A DNA stretch of 61,634 nt from Clostridiaceae bacterium (GTDB lineage: Bacteria; Bacillota; Clostridia; Saccharofermentanales; Fastidiosipilaceae), in contig JAAYOA010000103.1 of assembly GCA_012520525.1 (NCBI GenBank), positions 1-61,634 of the forward strand, read 5' to 3'. Made by a program: the position numbers and the translations under genes. Of the stretch, positions 8,744 to 16,410 are shown in pieces (within the stretch, counting starts at the first letter, position 1; each line of letters opens with the position of its first letter). The notes under the pieces are model-generated. The model saw nothing but the letters and a program-made list of their open reading frames with translations, searched no databases and was not told the DNA's origin.

Positions 8744-9931
8744 ATGAAAAAACAAATCAAAAATAACGTTAGTTGGGTCGGATACATCGATTGGGAGTTG
8801 GAACAGTTCCACGGTGATGACTATTCCATTATGAATGGTTCCAGTCAAAATGCCTATTTGGTACAAGAAGAAAAGACCGTCCTGATCGACACAGTTTGGG
8901 CACCCCATAGCTTTGAATTCGTTGAAAATCTGAAAAAAGAAATTGACCTCAACGACATTGACTATATCATTGTCAACCACGGTGAAGTAGACCACTCCGG
9001 ATCCCTGCCCGCTTTGATGACAGAGATCCCTGATACCCCCATCTACTGTACCGCCAATGCCGTCAAGAGTCTGGAAGGACAGTACGGCAAACACAACTGG
9101 AATTTCAATGTCGTCAAAACCGGTGACTCCTTGGACATCGGCAACGGCAAGCAGCTTGTTTTTGTGGAAATGAAAATGCTCCACTGGCCGGATTCCATGG
9201 CAACCTATATGACCGGTGACAACATTCTTTTTTCCAATGACGCTTTCGGTCAGCACTATGCCGTCGAAGAGATGTACAACGACAAGGCCAACCAATGCTT
9301 GTTATGGAAAGAAGCCATCAAATATTACGCCAATATCTTGAATCCTTTCTCACCTTTCGTCACCAGAAAGATCAAAGAGATCGTCGACCTCAACCTGCCC
9401 ATTGATATAATCGCTCCGAGTCACGGTGCCATCTGGCGCGACAACCCACTGCAGATCGTCGAAAAATATGTAGAGTGGGCAGATAACTATCAAGAAGATC
9501 AGATCACCATCGCCTACGACACTATGTGGGACGGCACCGCTAGAATCGCTCACGAAATTGCCCGAGAGATTTCCAAGCAGAGTCCGGACACCGTTGTAAA
9601 AGTATTCAATGTAGCAAAAATGGACAAAAACGAAATCATGACCGAAGTCTTTAAGTCAAAGGCAATCGCCGTCGGTTCCCCCACCGTGGGTAACGACATC
9701 CTCTCCAGCGTTGCCGGCTGGATGGCCTTCCTGAAGTCATTAAAATTTAAAAATAAAAAGGGCGCTGCCTTTGGCTGCTACGGTTGGAGCGGTGAAAGTG
9801 TCAAGGTCATCAAAGAAAAACTAGCCGACGCAGGTTTCGCAGTCGTCGAACCCGAAGTAAAATCCCAATGGAATCCCAGCGAAGCAGACTTCGCTAACAT
9901 CCCCGCACTAGTAGAAGGCTTGCTCGCCTAA
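8744..9931 (+). CDS. fprA: FprA-type flavodiiron protein (oxygen and/or nitric oxide reductase)
   Basis: 395 residues, the usual length. The N-terminal metallo-beta-lactamase domain keeps the diiron ligands: NHGEVDHSG (H-x-E-x-D-H, about residues 79-87), LHWPDSM (His about 147), SNDAFGQH (Asp about 166) and APSHGAIWR (His about 226). From about residue 255 there is a flavodoxin domain with the FMN phosphate loop YDTMWDGTARIA and PTVGNDILSSV. It reduces O2 to water or NO to N2O in the cytoplasm, usually taking electrons from rubredoxin; none is encoded nearby. The AGGAGG site is strong. It is followed 34 bases later by a DUF2249 gene, probably in the same transcript. Confidence 0.96.
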   Translation: MKKQIKNNVSWVGYIDWELEQFHGDDYSIMNGSSQNAYLVQEEKTVLIDTVWAPHSFEFVENLKKEIDLNDIDYIIVNHGEVDHSGSLPALMTEIPDTPIYCTANAVKSLEGQYGKHNWNFNVVKTGDSLDIGNGKQLVFVEMKMLHWPDSMATYMTGDNILFSNDAFGQHYAVEEMYNDKANQCLLWKEAIKYYANILNPFSPFVTRKIKEIVDLNLPIDIIAPSHGAIWRDNPLQIVEKYVEWADNYQEDQITIAYDTMWDGTARIAHEIAREISKQSPDTVVKVFNVAKMDKNEIMTEVFKSKAIAVGSPTVGNDILSSVAGWMAFLKSLKFKNKKGAAFGCYGWSGESVKVIKEKLADAGFAVVEPEVKSQWNPSEADFANIPALVEGLLA

Positions 9932-9965
9932 CACGCAAACAAAATCGGAACAAAAGGAGTGAAAA

Positions 9966-10649
9966 ATGAGTTACGAAAATTGGCAGGACAAAGTTAAAGA
10001 TTTTCAAAAAATTGATGTGCGCCACGTGCAAGGTAATTTTTTTCCCGGTCTGCAGAAACGTGCAGCTGCTCTAGAGATTGGTGAAGGTCTTGAAATTATC
10101 CAGACCTTTGAACCCCATCCCCTGTATGCCGCCTTGGGTGAGCTGGGTTTCGAATATCACACCGAGCAAGTTAGTGACGGTGAATATCACGTCTACTTCT
10201 ACCGCACAGAAAAATCAGCTTCCTGTGTCGATGCGCCATTCAGACCCCTGGCTCTGCTCAACTACCCATTGATCGACGAAAAATTGGGGGAACTAGCAGC
10301 AGACTTCTGGGAACTGACTTGGCAGAATGAAAATCGTTTCCTGTCCTACGAAATGCGGCTGCTGCTGTCATTGACGAACGCCGTAGGAGCCGGGCGAATG
10401 CGCCAAGCCACTCGCGAACTCATTAAAGCTTATATCCACGGTTTGGATTCGGCCGCTCTAGACGATGTCTTCGAACTCTTGGCCTGGAATCAAGGCATCG
10501 GTTTCTTTAGTTCGGAAATCGGACCCTCCGCTCTGTTCCAAGCATATAAGATGATTAAAAAGATGGAAAAACGTGGTGCCGCCAGGGAAGATATTTATGA
10601 AGCTTTGAAAAAAGAATTCAGCGAAAAGAATCCTGATGTGCAAGTTTGA
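9966..10649 (+). CDS. DUF2249 domain protein with C-terminal helical domain, partner of FprA
   Basis: 227 residues. The first 80 resemble the DUF2249 (TusA-like alpha/beta) fold: KIDVRHVQG, then GEGLEIIQTFEPHPLYAAL, GFEY and the strand YHVYFYRTE. The remaining 130 residues are helical (LLSLTNAVGAGRMRQATREL, then WNQGIGFFSSEIGPSALFQAY) and look like the carboxymuconolactone decarboxylase/AhpD helical fold, but have no CxxC. A single cysteine (about residue 82) is present. AAAGGAG lies before the ATG. Position directly behind fprA suggests a role in oxygen, NO or sulfur redox chemistry; no reaction is known. Confidence 0.8.
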   Translation: MSYENWQDKVKDFQKIDVRHVQGNFFPGLQKRAAALEIGEGLEIIQTFEPHPLYAALGELGFEYHTEQVSDGEYHVYFYRTEKSASCVDAPFRPLALLNYPLIDEKLGELAADFWELTWQNENRFLSYEMRLLLSLTNAVGAGRMRQATRELIKAYIHGLDSAALDDVFELLAWNQGIGFFSSEIGPSALFQAYKMIKKMEKRGAAREDIYEALKKEFSEKNPDVQV

Positions 10650-10702
10650 GTTTTCTCAATCGGATCTTTTTTCTTTACACGTTTAAAGACACTTTATTCA
10701 TT

Positions 10703-10747
10703 CAAGTTAAAAGCCTCGCAACTCTACATTGCGAGGCTTTTAACTTG
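10703..10747 (+). terminator. Strong hairpin terminator after the fprA operon
   Basis: A 19-bp perfect stem (10703-10721 with 10729-10747; core AAAAGCCTCGCAA / TTGCGAGGCTTTT) with a 7-base loop. The stem carries A and T runs on both flanks, so it can act on either strand. Confidence 0.85.
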
Positions 10748-10929
10748 AAAATGGGATTTGTTCCTAAAGGTATTATGTATTCTTGAACAACCGAATCCCA
10801 TGTCTTCAACGGATTATTCGGGTATTATTAAGTTATATTGTTTGCGATATATTGTCGAAAGATGCTAATCTTATCTTTAATAATTCGTTAATATAAAAAC
10901 AATTCACTTCGCATGAAAGACCCGAACTC

Positions 10930-11745
10930 TTGACCATCGCACATCAACCCCTGTTTAAGCTCTGCTACGACGAACCCTATCTACAAGGCACATTGATCGA
11001 ACGCAACAATCGATTCCTCTGTCATGTGCTACTAGACGGCAGCCCTGTTTCCTGTCACGTACCCAACACCAGTCGACTAACCGAATTGCTCGTGCCCGGT
11101 GCGCCGGTAGGCATTTTAAAAGCCAGCAACCCCAATCGAAAAACCGCTTACGACCTCGTCACTGTTGAGTACAAAGGAACGACGGTAAACCTTGATTCTA
11201 ACTTGCCCAACCGCTTCACCCAACTCCTAATTGAACACAATTATTTTCCTGAATTTAGGGAGCTTAAATTATTAAAACCAGAATCCACCTATTTGGATTC
11301 CCGCTTTGACTTCTATTGGGAACGAGAGTCCTTTTTGGCAAAAAAAGATCCAGCGTCAGAACCCGTCAACGGCAACAGCTGTCTTTATCAGGCGGACACC
11401 TTGACTGAAAATAAATTCGCTGGTTACATCGAAGTTAAAGGCGTCAATTATGTAGAAAATGGGATCGCCCAATTCCCAGGCGCCCCGACAATCAGGGGCG
11501 TAAAACACTTGCACACGTTGATGGATGCCTACGATCAAGGCTTTGACGCCGCAGTTATTTTTATCATTCAGCGCAGCGACGCCCATATATTTAGACCACA
11601 TGAAACGATGGACCCCTTGTTTGCAGCCACCCTGCGCCAAGCAGCAGCCCACGGCATTAAATTGTTAACGGCCAGCATGGTCGTACAAGGAAAATGTGTA
11701 ACGCCCACTCTAGAAGGTCCAACGATTGATCTAAACCCGGTCTAA
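10930..11745 (+). CDS. sfsA: SfsA-family protein (sugar fermentation stimulation protein homologue)
   Basis: 271 residues from a TTG start. Family features are GTLIERNNRFLCHVLLDG near the N-terminus, CHVPNTSRLTELLVPG (about 41-56), the nuclease-like LDSRFDFYWE (about 121-130) and EVKGVNYVENGIAQFPGAPTIRG (about 168-190), then AAVIFIIQR. SfsA proteins combine an OB-like domain with a restriction-endonuclease-like fold; D-x-E-V-K-type residues are present. DNA binding has been reported in Enterobacteria, but the cellular role is unclear. No strong ribosome-binding site precedes the TTG and an upstream ATG is out of frame, so the exact start is uncertain. It stands alone, convergent with the next gene. 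Confidence 0.88.
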   Translation: MTIAHQPLFKLCYDEPYLQGTLIERNNRFLCHVLLDGSPVSCHVPNTSRLTELLVPGAPVGILKASNPNRKTAYDLVTVEYKGTTVNLDSNLPNRFTQLLIEHNYFPEFRELKLLKPESTYLDSRFDFYWERESFLAKKDPASEPVNGNSCLYQADTLTENKFAGYIEVKGVNYVENGIAQFPGAPTIRGVKHLHTLMDAYDQGFDAAVIFIIQRSDAHIFRPHETMDPLFAATLRQAAAHGIKLLTASMVVQGKCVTPTLEGPTIDLNPV

Positions 11746-11892
11746 ACAAAAAATCAAAACTCCTATAAAAATTTTTATGGAAAATTGGGGTCAAATAAAC
11801 TGTCATAACGATCAATTTCAACCTCGCGAATTCATCTTCCACAAAACAAGTTGAAAACCTGGATCGTCAATCAATTCAGCAATAAAATCTAG

Positions 11893-12600
11893 TTAAGGTC
11901 GTTCGACTCGAAATGACATCAGACAAAAAACTTGAATCCCTTTACCTTTACCAAAGGCAGTCAGACCTTCCCCCGTCGTTGCCGTCAGCCCCACCCTGTC
12001 AGCAGAGATTCCTAACAACGAACTTATTGACTCTTTTATCGCGTCTATATAAGGTTTTAGCTTTGGTCGACGTCCCTCCAATGTGATCGATACATGAAGA
12101 ATTGTCGTGCCTGGAGGCAGGGTATTAAGGGCTTCTTGCAAATAAATAGCCGAATCTTTGACCCCCTTACGGCAGAGTTCATCGGCTAGACCGCCGAGGA
12201 TATTTACACCCGAAAGTCCCGATATCGCATTCGTCAAGGCGTGTAAAATGACATCGGCATCACTGTTGCCGGCCAGTGCCGGACAGCCTGGAATGGGCAC
12301 ACCGCCAAGTTTAAGGATTTGATTTCTCTCCGGCAGTGCCATTGAATCAGAGGTACAACTTGCAATTTTCTTTTGATTAGAGAAATTTACCGCCGACTTT
12401 TGCCCAGCACGAGAATAAATTGCTGTGGGTGAATGAATGTCTACAAAGGAATCGGTCTCAGCTAGTGAAGGATTCTCTTCTAGCGAATCGACCTCTATTA
12501 GTGAATCACTCCCCTCCAAGAAGTTCATCTCCACATGAGAATTGACTTCTACAAAGCGGTGGCTGTCCTGACCAATTGTTGTCACAAACTCAACGCCCAT
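11893..12600 (-). CDS. ispF: IspF, 2-C-methyl-D-erythritol 2,4-cyclodiphosphate synthase, with a repeat-derived insertion
   Basis: 235 residues against a usual 155-165. The start GQDSHR supplies the metal-binding D-x-H. The family sequence resumes about 80 residues later with LKLGGVPIPGCPALAGNSDADVILHAL, which includes the third ligand His. The C-terminal half continues HVSITLEGRRPKLKPYI and VGLTATTGEGLTAFGKGKGI. In place of GDIGxxFP it has GVNILGGLADELC, as I recall from a divergent IspF subgroup. The extra residues include eight hexapeptides such as LIEVDS and LAETDS. It would catalyse the fifth step of MEP isoprenoid synthesis. AAAGGAG precedes the ATG. It is the last gene of a minus-strand cluster. 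Confidence 0.88.
   Translation of the reverse strand: MGVEFVTTIGQDSHRFVEVNSHVEMNFLEGSDSLIEVDSLEENPSLAETDSFVDIHSPTAIYSRAGQKSAVNFSNQKKIASCTSDSMALPERNQILKLGGVPIPGCPALAGNSDADVILHALTNAISGLSGVNILGGLADELCRKGVKDSAIYLQEALNTLPPGTTILHVSITLEGRRPKLKPYIDAIKESISSLLGISADRVGLTATTGEGLTAFGKGKGIQVFCLMSFRVERP
12413..12556. repeat. 18-bp tandem repeat inside ispF (8 units)
   Basis: Eight contiguous 18-bp units (12413-12556). Most begin GAAT on the plus strand, with consensus near GAATCGACCTCTACTAGT. They are diverged but in register, so they encode hexapeptides FVEVNS, HVEMNF, LEGSDS, LIEVDS, LEENPS, LAETDS, FVDIHS and PTAIYS in IspF. Multiples of three keep the frame open. Confidence 0.9.
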
Positions 12601-12660
12601 TTCATCTCCTTTAAATAATAGATATAAGACAAAATAGACTGCGATCGCAGTCTTAATAAA

Positions 12661-13233
12661 TTAAGATCTTTCCTGATGTTCTTCAATAAAATCACGTATG
12701 GAGTTAACGACCTCACGGTTCCAGCCCTGGACAAATCCCTGACCGCTGCCCTGCCAAATAAAATATGTTGTCGGCAAAAGTTGTCGCTGAAAGCTATCAA
12801 ACAGTGGCACATCGGCATCTGGTGTCACCAGTAAAATACAGGCTTTAGACCGATAATGCTCCGCCAGACTCTCGGCATCAGCCATTAAATGATGGGCGTG
12901 CTCAGCCAAGTGATCATAAAAAATAACCACCACTGGCACTCCCGCACCACCAACGAGACCTTCCAAGTCTTCGACATAGCGGTGGCGCACACCTACAACA
13001 CCGTCTTCGTCCCCTTCCCACGTCAGGGCAACGATATCATCCAGATAGGATTCCGGTCCTAGGTAATCATGCCAGGAGACCGAACTCTCACCTTTAGATC
13101 CAGTCTTATTTTTCCCACCGCAACCAACTGTTGGAAAAATAAGAGCCAGCAGTAAGACTGCTAACACAATTCTAGATCGTCCCCCGATTTTTACGTTGTC
13201 AGAACGGTTGGCGGAAACTTGCTGTGAAATCAT
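12661..13233 (-). CDS. Lipoprotein with thioredoxin-like fold lacking the active-site cysteines
   Basis: 190 residues. A basic N-terminus, a hydrophobic stretch (RIVLAVLLLALIFP, about 21-34) and a lipobox TVGC (Cys about 38) indicate a lipid-anchored exported protein. The mature part resembles thioredoxin: VPVVVIFYD, then ACILLVTPDADVPLFDSF and the cis-proline region LLPTTYFIW. Where CxxC should follow the first strand there is DHLAEHAH, so disulfide chemistry is not expected. Its ATG overlaps the stop of the upstream ATPase gene (ATGA), so the two are translationally coupled. Function is unknown; a scaffold or binding role outside the membrane is an inference. Confidence 0.7.
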   Translation of the reverse strand: MISQQVSANRSDNVKIGGRSRIVLAVLLLALIFPTVGCGGKNKTGSKGESSVSWHDYLGPESYLDDIVALTWEGDEDGVVGVRHRYVEDLEGLVGGAGVPVVVIFYDHLAEHAHHLMADAESLAEHYRSKACILLVTPDADVPLFDSFQRQLLPTTYFIWQGSGQGFVQGWNREVVNSIRDFIEEHQERS

Positions 13234-14042
13234 GATGACTCTATTATTCCTTTCAAAACAGCATAAATTTGAGGAAAAACCTGTTCCAACGTCTGACTAT
13301 TATATTTATTTTGTTCTTCAACTGGCTTCGCTAAAGAGCCAACGGTATCCAAGAGAGGCAATCCCATGCGTATCGCTGCTACAGATGGATCTCCAGCTAG
13401 ACCCCGGGTACCACCTTCGTTATACACCAACCCACTGCAAGACACTTGACTCCAATCCAGGAAATTTCTGACTTGCTCACACCGGCTCAAAGTCTCAGGT
13501 TCCCCGGTAGTGATCAGTAACGTTGTATCGAATGGAATACCCGCAAAAAGTTGAAGCGGCACACTGCCACCCTGGGACGGGATATCTATCAGCATGATGT
13601 CCACATCTTCCCACTCGGTAGCAGACCAGAATTGCTGAGCCACTCCAGCCATCATGGGACTCTCCCACAACAGTGGTTCACTCGGATCAGACATAAAATT
13701 AGCAAAAGACAAGGTCTGGATTCCGCTCTCGGTCTTATGGGGTAAGAAAAACTCACCTGCCAAAACCGTCTGACCCGTAGCACCTATATATGATGCCAAG
13801 TCCGGTGATGCCACAGCCGCATCGAGCAACGCCGTGCGATACCCCGCTTCTTGCAAAGCCGCGGCTAAAGCTGCGGTAAATAAAGTTGTACCTACACCGC
13901 CCTTCGCTCCAACGACCCCTACCACGTGGCGCACTGTCGCACCTTCGGCCAATGGAAGAGCATTTTCTTTTTTAGCAGCATCGCACGATTCACTCGTAGA
14001 ATTACAGTACGATCTTGATCCACACGTTGAACAATCAGACAT
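13230..14042 (-). CDS. Mrp/ParA-like deviant P-loop ATPase
   Basis: 270 residues. A cysteine-rich N-terminus, CSTCGSRSYC with a further Cys at about 20, resembles that of Mrp/NBP35 iron-sulfur carrier proteins. The nucleotide loop GAKGGVGTT (about 45-53) has the signature lysine of the MinD/ParA class but threonine in place of the P-loop lysine (usual KGGVGKS/T), as in some CpaE/TadZ proteins. Walker B-like IMLIDIPSQGG follows at about 148. The C-terminal CxxC of Mrp is not found. It probably binds a nucleotide or acts as a scaffold; iron-sulfur transfer is possible but unproven. It sits between an RsmC-like methyltransferase gene and the lipoprotein gene. Confidence 0.75.
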   Translation of the reverse strand: MSDCSTCGSRSYCNSTSESCDAAKKENALPLAEGATVRHVVGVVGAKGGVGTTLFTAALAAALQEAGYRTALLDAAVASPDLASYIGATGQTVLAGEFFLPHKTESGIQTLSFANFMSDPSEPLLWESPMMAGVAQQFWSATEWEDVDIMLIDIPSQGGSVPLQLFAGIPFDTTLLITTGEPETLSRCEQVRNFLDWSQVSCSGLVYNEGGTRGLAGDPSVAAIRMGLPLLDTVGSLAKPVEEQNKYNSQTLEQVFPQIYAVLKGIIESS

Positions 14043-14074
14043 AGTTGCATCCTTTCTGTCCCCGAACAGGTATT

Positions 14075-14683
14075 TTAGCGGTCACAGCGCAAAATCCAGA
14101 ACCCTTTTTCTCTCGCTAGTCGGCGACAATTGCCAAAAACCTCCTGCAGATGTCGCTCCGCCGAGGGAGCGCCTTGTTTCTTACCTATGACGACGTAGAG
14201 TCTTCCATTTGAACTTAAATGTTCCTTGGCATCGTCAAAAAAGCGATAGACGGTTGCCTTGCCCGCTCGGATCGGCGGATTGGTTACAATAACATCGAAC
14301 ACAGTGTCGGCAAGATTAGAAAATCCGTCGGAGGAAATGACAGTCGCATAGCGCACATCGTTGCGGATTGCATTTTGCCGCGCTAAGTCCAAAGCCCGCT
14401 CATTCACATCCACCATCGTCAGCTTAAATTTAGGAAAAACTCGCTTCAAAACCAAGCCGAGTACACCATAGCCACAGCCTAAATCCAGCAACGTTTCCCC
14501 TGCCGGATCATCGCGCATATCGGCAATGGCGGTGCGCAATAATAATTTTGAACCGATGTCTAGACCGCCTTTAGAAAAAACTCCCCGATCCGTCAAAAAC
14601 TCAAATGTACGCCCCTCCATGTCAAATTGAAAAGAGCGGACATCTGATTCCACCTCGGGATGTTCGTCGTAATAATGTGCCAT
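14075..14683 (-). CDS. RsmC-like class I SAM-dependent RNA methyltransferase
   Basis: 202 residues. SAM-binding motif LLDLGCGYGVLGLVL (about 65-79), acidic loop MVDVNERALDLA, and the N-methyltransferase signature VTNPPIRAGK (about 136-145), which in RsmC/RlmG-type enzymes binds the guanine. The opening FLTDRGVFSKGGLDIGSKLLL also matches the single-domain RsmC-like family common in Bacillota, which methylates rRNA at guanine N2. The exact target base is not provable here. It heads the minus-strand cluster leading to ispF, 32 bases before the ATPase gene. Confidence 0.9.
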   Translation of the reverse strand: MAHYYDEHPEVESDVRSFQFDMEGRTFEFLTDRGVFSKGGLDIGSKLLLRTAIADMRDDPAGETLLDLGCGYGVLGLVLKRVFPKFKLTMVDVNERALDLARQNAIRNDVRYATVISSDGFSNLADTVFDVIVTNPPIRAGKATVYRFFDDAKEHLSSNGRLYVVIGKKQGAPSAERHLQEVFGNCRRLAREKGFWILRCDR

Positions 14684-14723
14684 GTGATATTAACCTCATC
14701 CTATTTACATAGCATCTAGTTTA

Positions 14724-15275
14724 TCACGCATTGCTCCATCCTGACAGCCGCAAAATAGAGGGGGATTTTTTTAGTAAAAATAGAATGGGAATTCCAATAG
14801 CATAGACGACAACGGCTTCACAAATAGCGATCGATAACATATTTAGCAATACTGCACCGATGGTAACCGTGGTATCGGGCAATAAAAATAACAAATAGCC
14901 ACCGACGATCAAGCCGTTAGAAACAACCGATGGCAGAGGTAACAACCAGGTCTTGGCATTTTTTAACTTGAGATTGGGAAGGCTAGGTTTGAGGCGCAAC
15001 GCCAACTGGCGGGTGATGACCGCTGCGATTAAGGTCGCCAGACTGCCAAAAATAACATCTATAGGACCGAGGGCTGCGGGATTTAAAAGATTAAAGAGCA
15101 GACAGCCAACGAAGAGACCGGGTACACCGGCTGGAGTCAGTGCGGGAAGCAGCATTAAAGCCTCGGATACCCGAAATTGAATGGGTCCGTATGCGATCGG
15201 AGCAACCAACATACAAAGTGCAAAATAGGCAGCAGCAATAACCGCCCCTTGGGTGATATAAGCAGTTTTTTTCAT
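14724..15275 (-). CDS. queT: QueT-family queuosine-precursor transporter
   Basis: 183 residues from the ATG at 15275 (MKKTAYITQGAV), selected by GGAGG 5 bases upstream; the frame is open for 33 more codons without a ribosome-binding site. About five to six membrane helices; the family motif PIAYGPIQFRVSEALMLLPAL is clear (about 26-46). QueT proteins are ECF-type S components that import the queuosine precursor preQ1 or preQ0, working with a shared ECF energizing module encoded elsewhere. The 5' leader has hairpins but I could not match it to a known preQ1 riboswitch class. The gene is expressed from its own upstream region. Confidence 0.9.
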   Translation of the reverse strand: MKKTAYITQGAVIAAAYFALCMLVAPIAYGPIQFRVSEALMLLPALTPAGVPGLFVGCLLFNLLNPAALGPIDVIFGSLATLIAAVITRQLALRLKPSLPNLKLKNAKTWLLPLPSVVSNGLIVGGYLLFLLPDTTVTIGAVLLNMLSIAICEAVVVYAIGIPILFLLKKSPSILRLSGWSNA

Positions 15276-15470
15276 TTTTACCTCCGGGCGAAAAACAGTC
15301 GCCCTCTGAGCGTGAGCAAACCCTGCCGGAGCGCAGACTGTGAAATGACAGACGCCTTCACCGCACAGGAACAAACAGAACTAATTGAAATCATAAATGA
15401 TTCGCCAGCCAGTTGCAAATCGCCAAAACTGTCGCGATTACGTTGTGGATTTTGTTACAAAAAATCCCCC
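15276..15470 (-). promoter_or_regulatory. Possible structured 5' leader of queT
   Basis: Immediately before the queT GGAGG there is a hairpin GGGCGA-N7-TCGCCC (15286-15304) whose base abuts the ribosome-binding site. Further upstream the transcript is GC-richer than the surrounding spacers (about 15300-15370). The arrangement resembles a translational switch, but no preQ1-I, II or III consensus was recognised. Confidence 0.35.
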
Positions 15471-15500
15471 AAAATTGGATCAATTGGTTGATCCAATTTT
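15471..15500 (-). terminator. Hairpin terminator after the EFR1 ferredoxin gene
   Basis: Perfect 13-bp stem AAAATTGGATCAA / TTGATCCAATTTT with a 4-base loop, lying 62 bases beyond the stop of the minus-strand gene at 15562. It separates that gene from queT. Confidence 0.75.
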
Positions 15501-15561
15501 TGAGGAATTATGTTAAAAAGCAAATTATAAAGGATTAAAATTTACAGACTCCAAATTTTTG

Positions 15562-16389
15562 CTACGGAGCAAAAAACTCAATCTCCTTTTGCTCCGAGAA
15601 ACGTTCTTCCAAGTCGTGGACATGAATCCAAAAGTCTTCATCCACAAAGGCTCTCGCACCTACGGGACAGCGTTTTATGCAAGCACAACAAGACATACAT
15701 TTGCCCGGCACATGGCTCACATCGGCGGGATCAATGGCTTGGGTCGGACAAACTCGAGCGCACAGTCCACATTTAATACAGTCGTCGTTGACTTCAGGTT
15801 TAATTTTCAAAATATTAATCGGTCGACCATCCGGTGCCTGGGGACGAAAGTATGGTCCGGGAGGCCAGTTCCCTGGCACTTCAACAGAATCCAGTTGTCC
15901 CGCTTCCGCACTTAAAATATAAACGCCTAGTTTTTGACCAAACTTTTCAGCGGCAGCCAAATCAGCGGCGTCTGGTCTCCCTTTTGCCAAAATTGTCGAA
16001 AACGAATGTTCCGCAGGAAACGCTGCGCCGCCAAAAACTATAAATCCTTGTTCGGTTAGCAGACCTGACAACTCCGACAAACCGTCATCATAATTCCTAT
16101 TGCCATAGCTAACAACAGCGACAGCAGGTGTCTCATTCCCCCGCAGGGATTTAACAAATGGCAATAGAAGATTAGGCAGCCGACCGGCATAGACCGGCAT
16201 CACAAACACACACAGGTCTCGGGCACTGTATGTTCTTTTCCGAACTCTGTCGGCAGGTGTCTGCCAATCGTCCACGGCGATCGGCACATCCAGACAACTG
16301 CTTAAGCCATCTGCTATGGCTTGACCAATCTTGGCACCATTGAGAGTAGGGCTAAAATAGCCTAGGTGAATTTGGTTAATCGAATCCAT
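15562..16389 (-). CDS. EFR1-family flavodoxin-ferredoxin fusion protein
   Basis: 275 residues. The N-terminal half is flavodoxin-like: IHLGYFSPTLNGAKIGQAIA (phosphate loop, about 7-26), then CVFVMPVYAGRLPNLLLPF and AVVSYGNRNYDDGL. The C-terminal part has two [4Fe-4S] motifs: CIKCGLCARVCP (about 204-215) and CMSCCACIKRCP (about 231-242). This is the EFR1 pattern found in anaerobic Clostridia. It probably moves low-potential electrons in the cytoplasm; its partners are unknown. The gene is 21 bases behind the sirtuin gene on the same strand, so the two may be co-transcribed. Confidence 0.9.
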   Translation of the reverse strand: MDSINQIHLGYFSPTLNGAKIGQAIADGLSSCLDVPIAVDDWQTPADRVRKRTYSARDLCVFVMPVYAGRLPNLLLPFVKSLRGNETPAVAVVSYGNRNYDDGLSELSGLLTEQGFIVFGGAAFPAEHSFSTILAKGRPDAADLAAAEKFGQKLGVYILSAEAGQLDSVEVPGNWPPGPYFRPQAPDGRPINILKIKPEVNDDCIKCGLCARVCPTQAIDPADVSHVPGKCMSCCACIKRCPVGARAFVDEDFWIHVHDLEERFSEQKEIEFFAP

Positions 16390-16410
16390 CCTCTGCCTGA
16401 TCCTTTCTTT

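Noticed and set aside
8708-9295. 195-codon frame antisense to fprA
   Set aside because: Shadow of the flavodiiron gene; no support.
15276-15460. Known preQ1 riboswitch before queT
   Set aside because: Core motifs of preQ1-I, II and III were looked for and not seen; only a hairpin next to the ribosome-binding site is supported.
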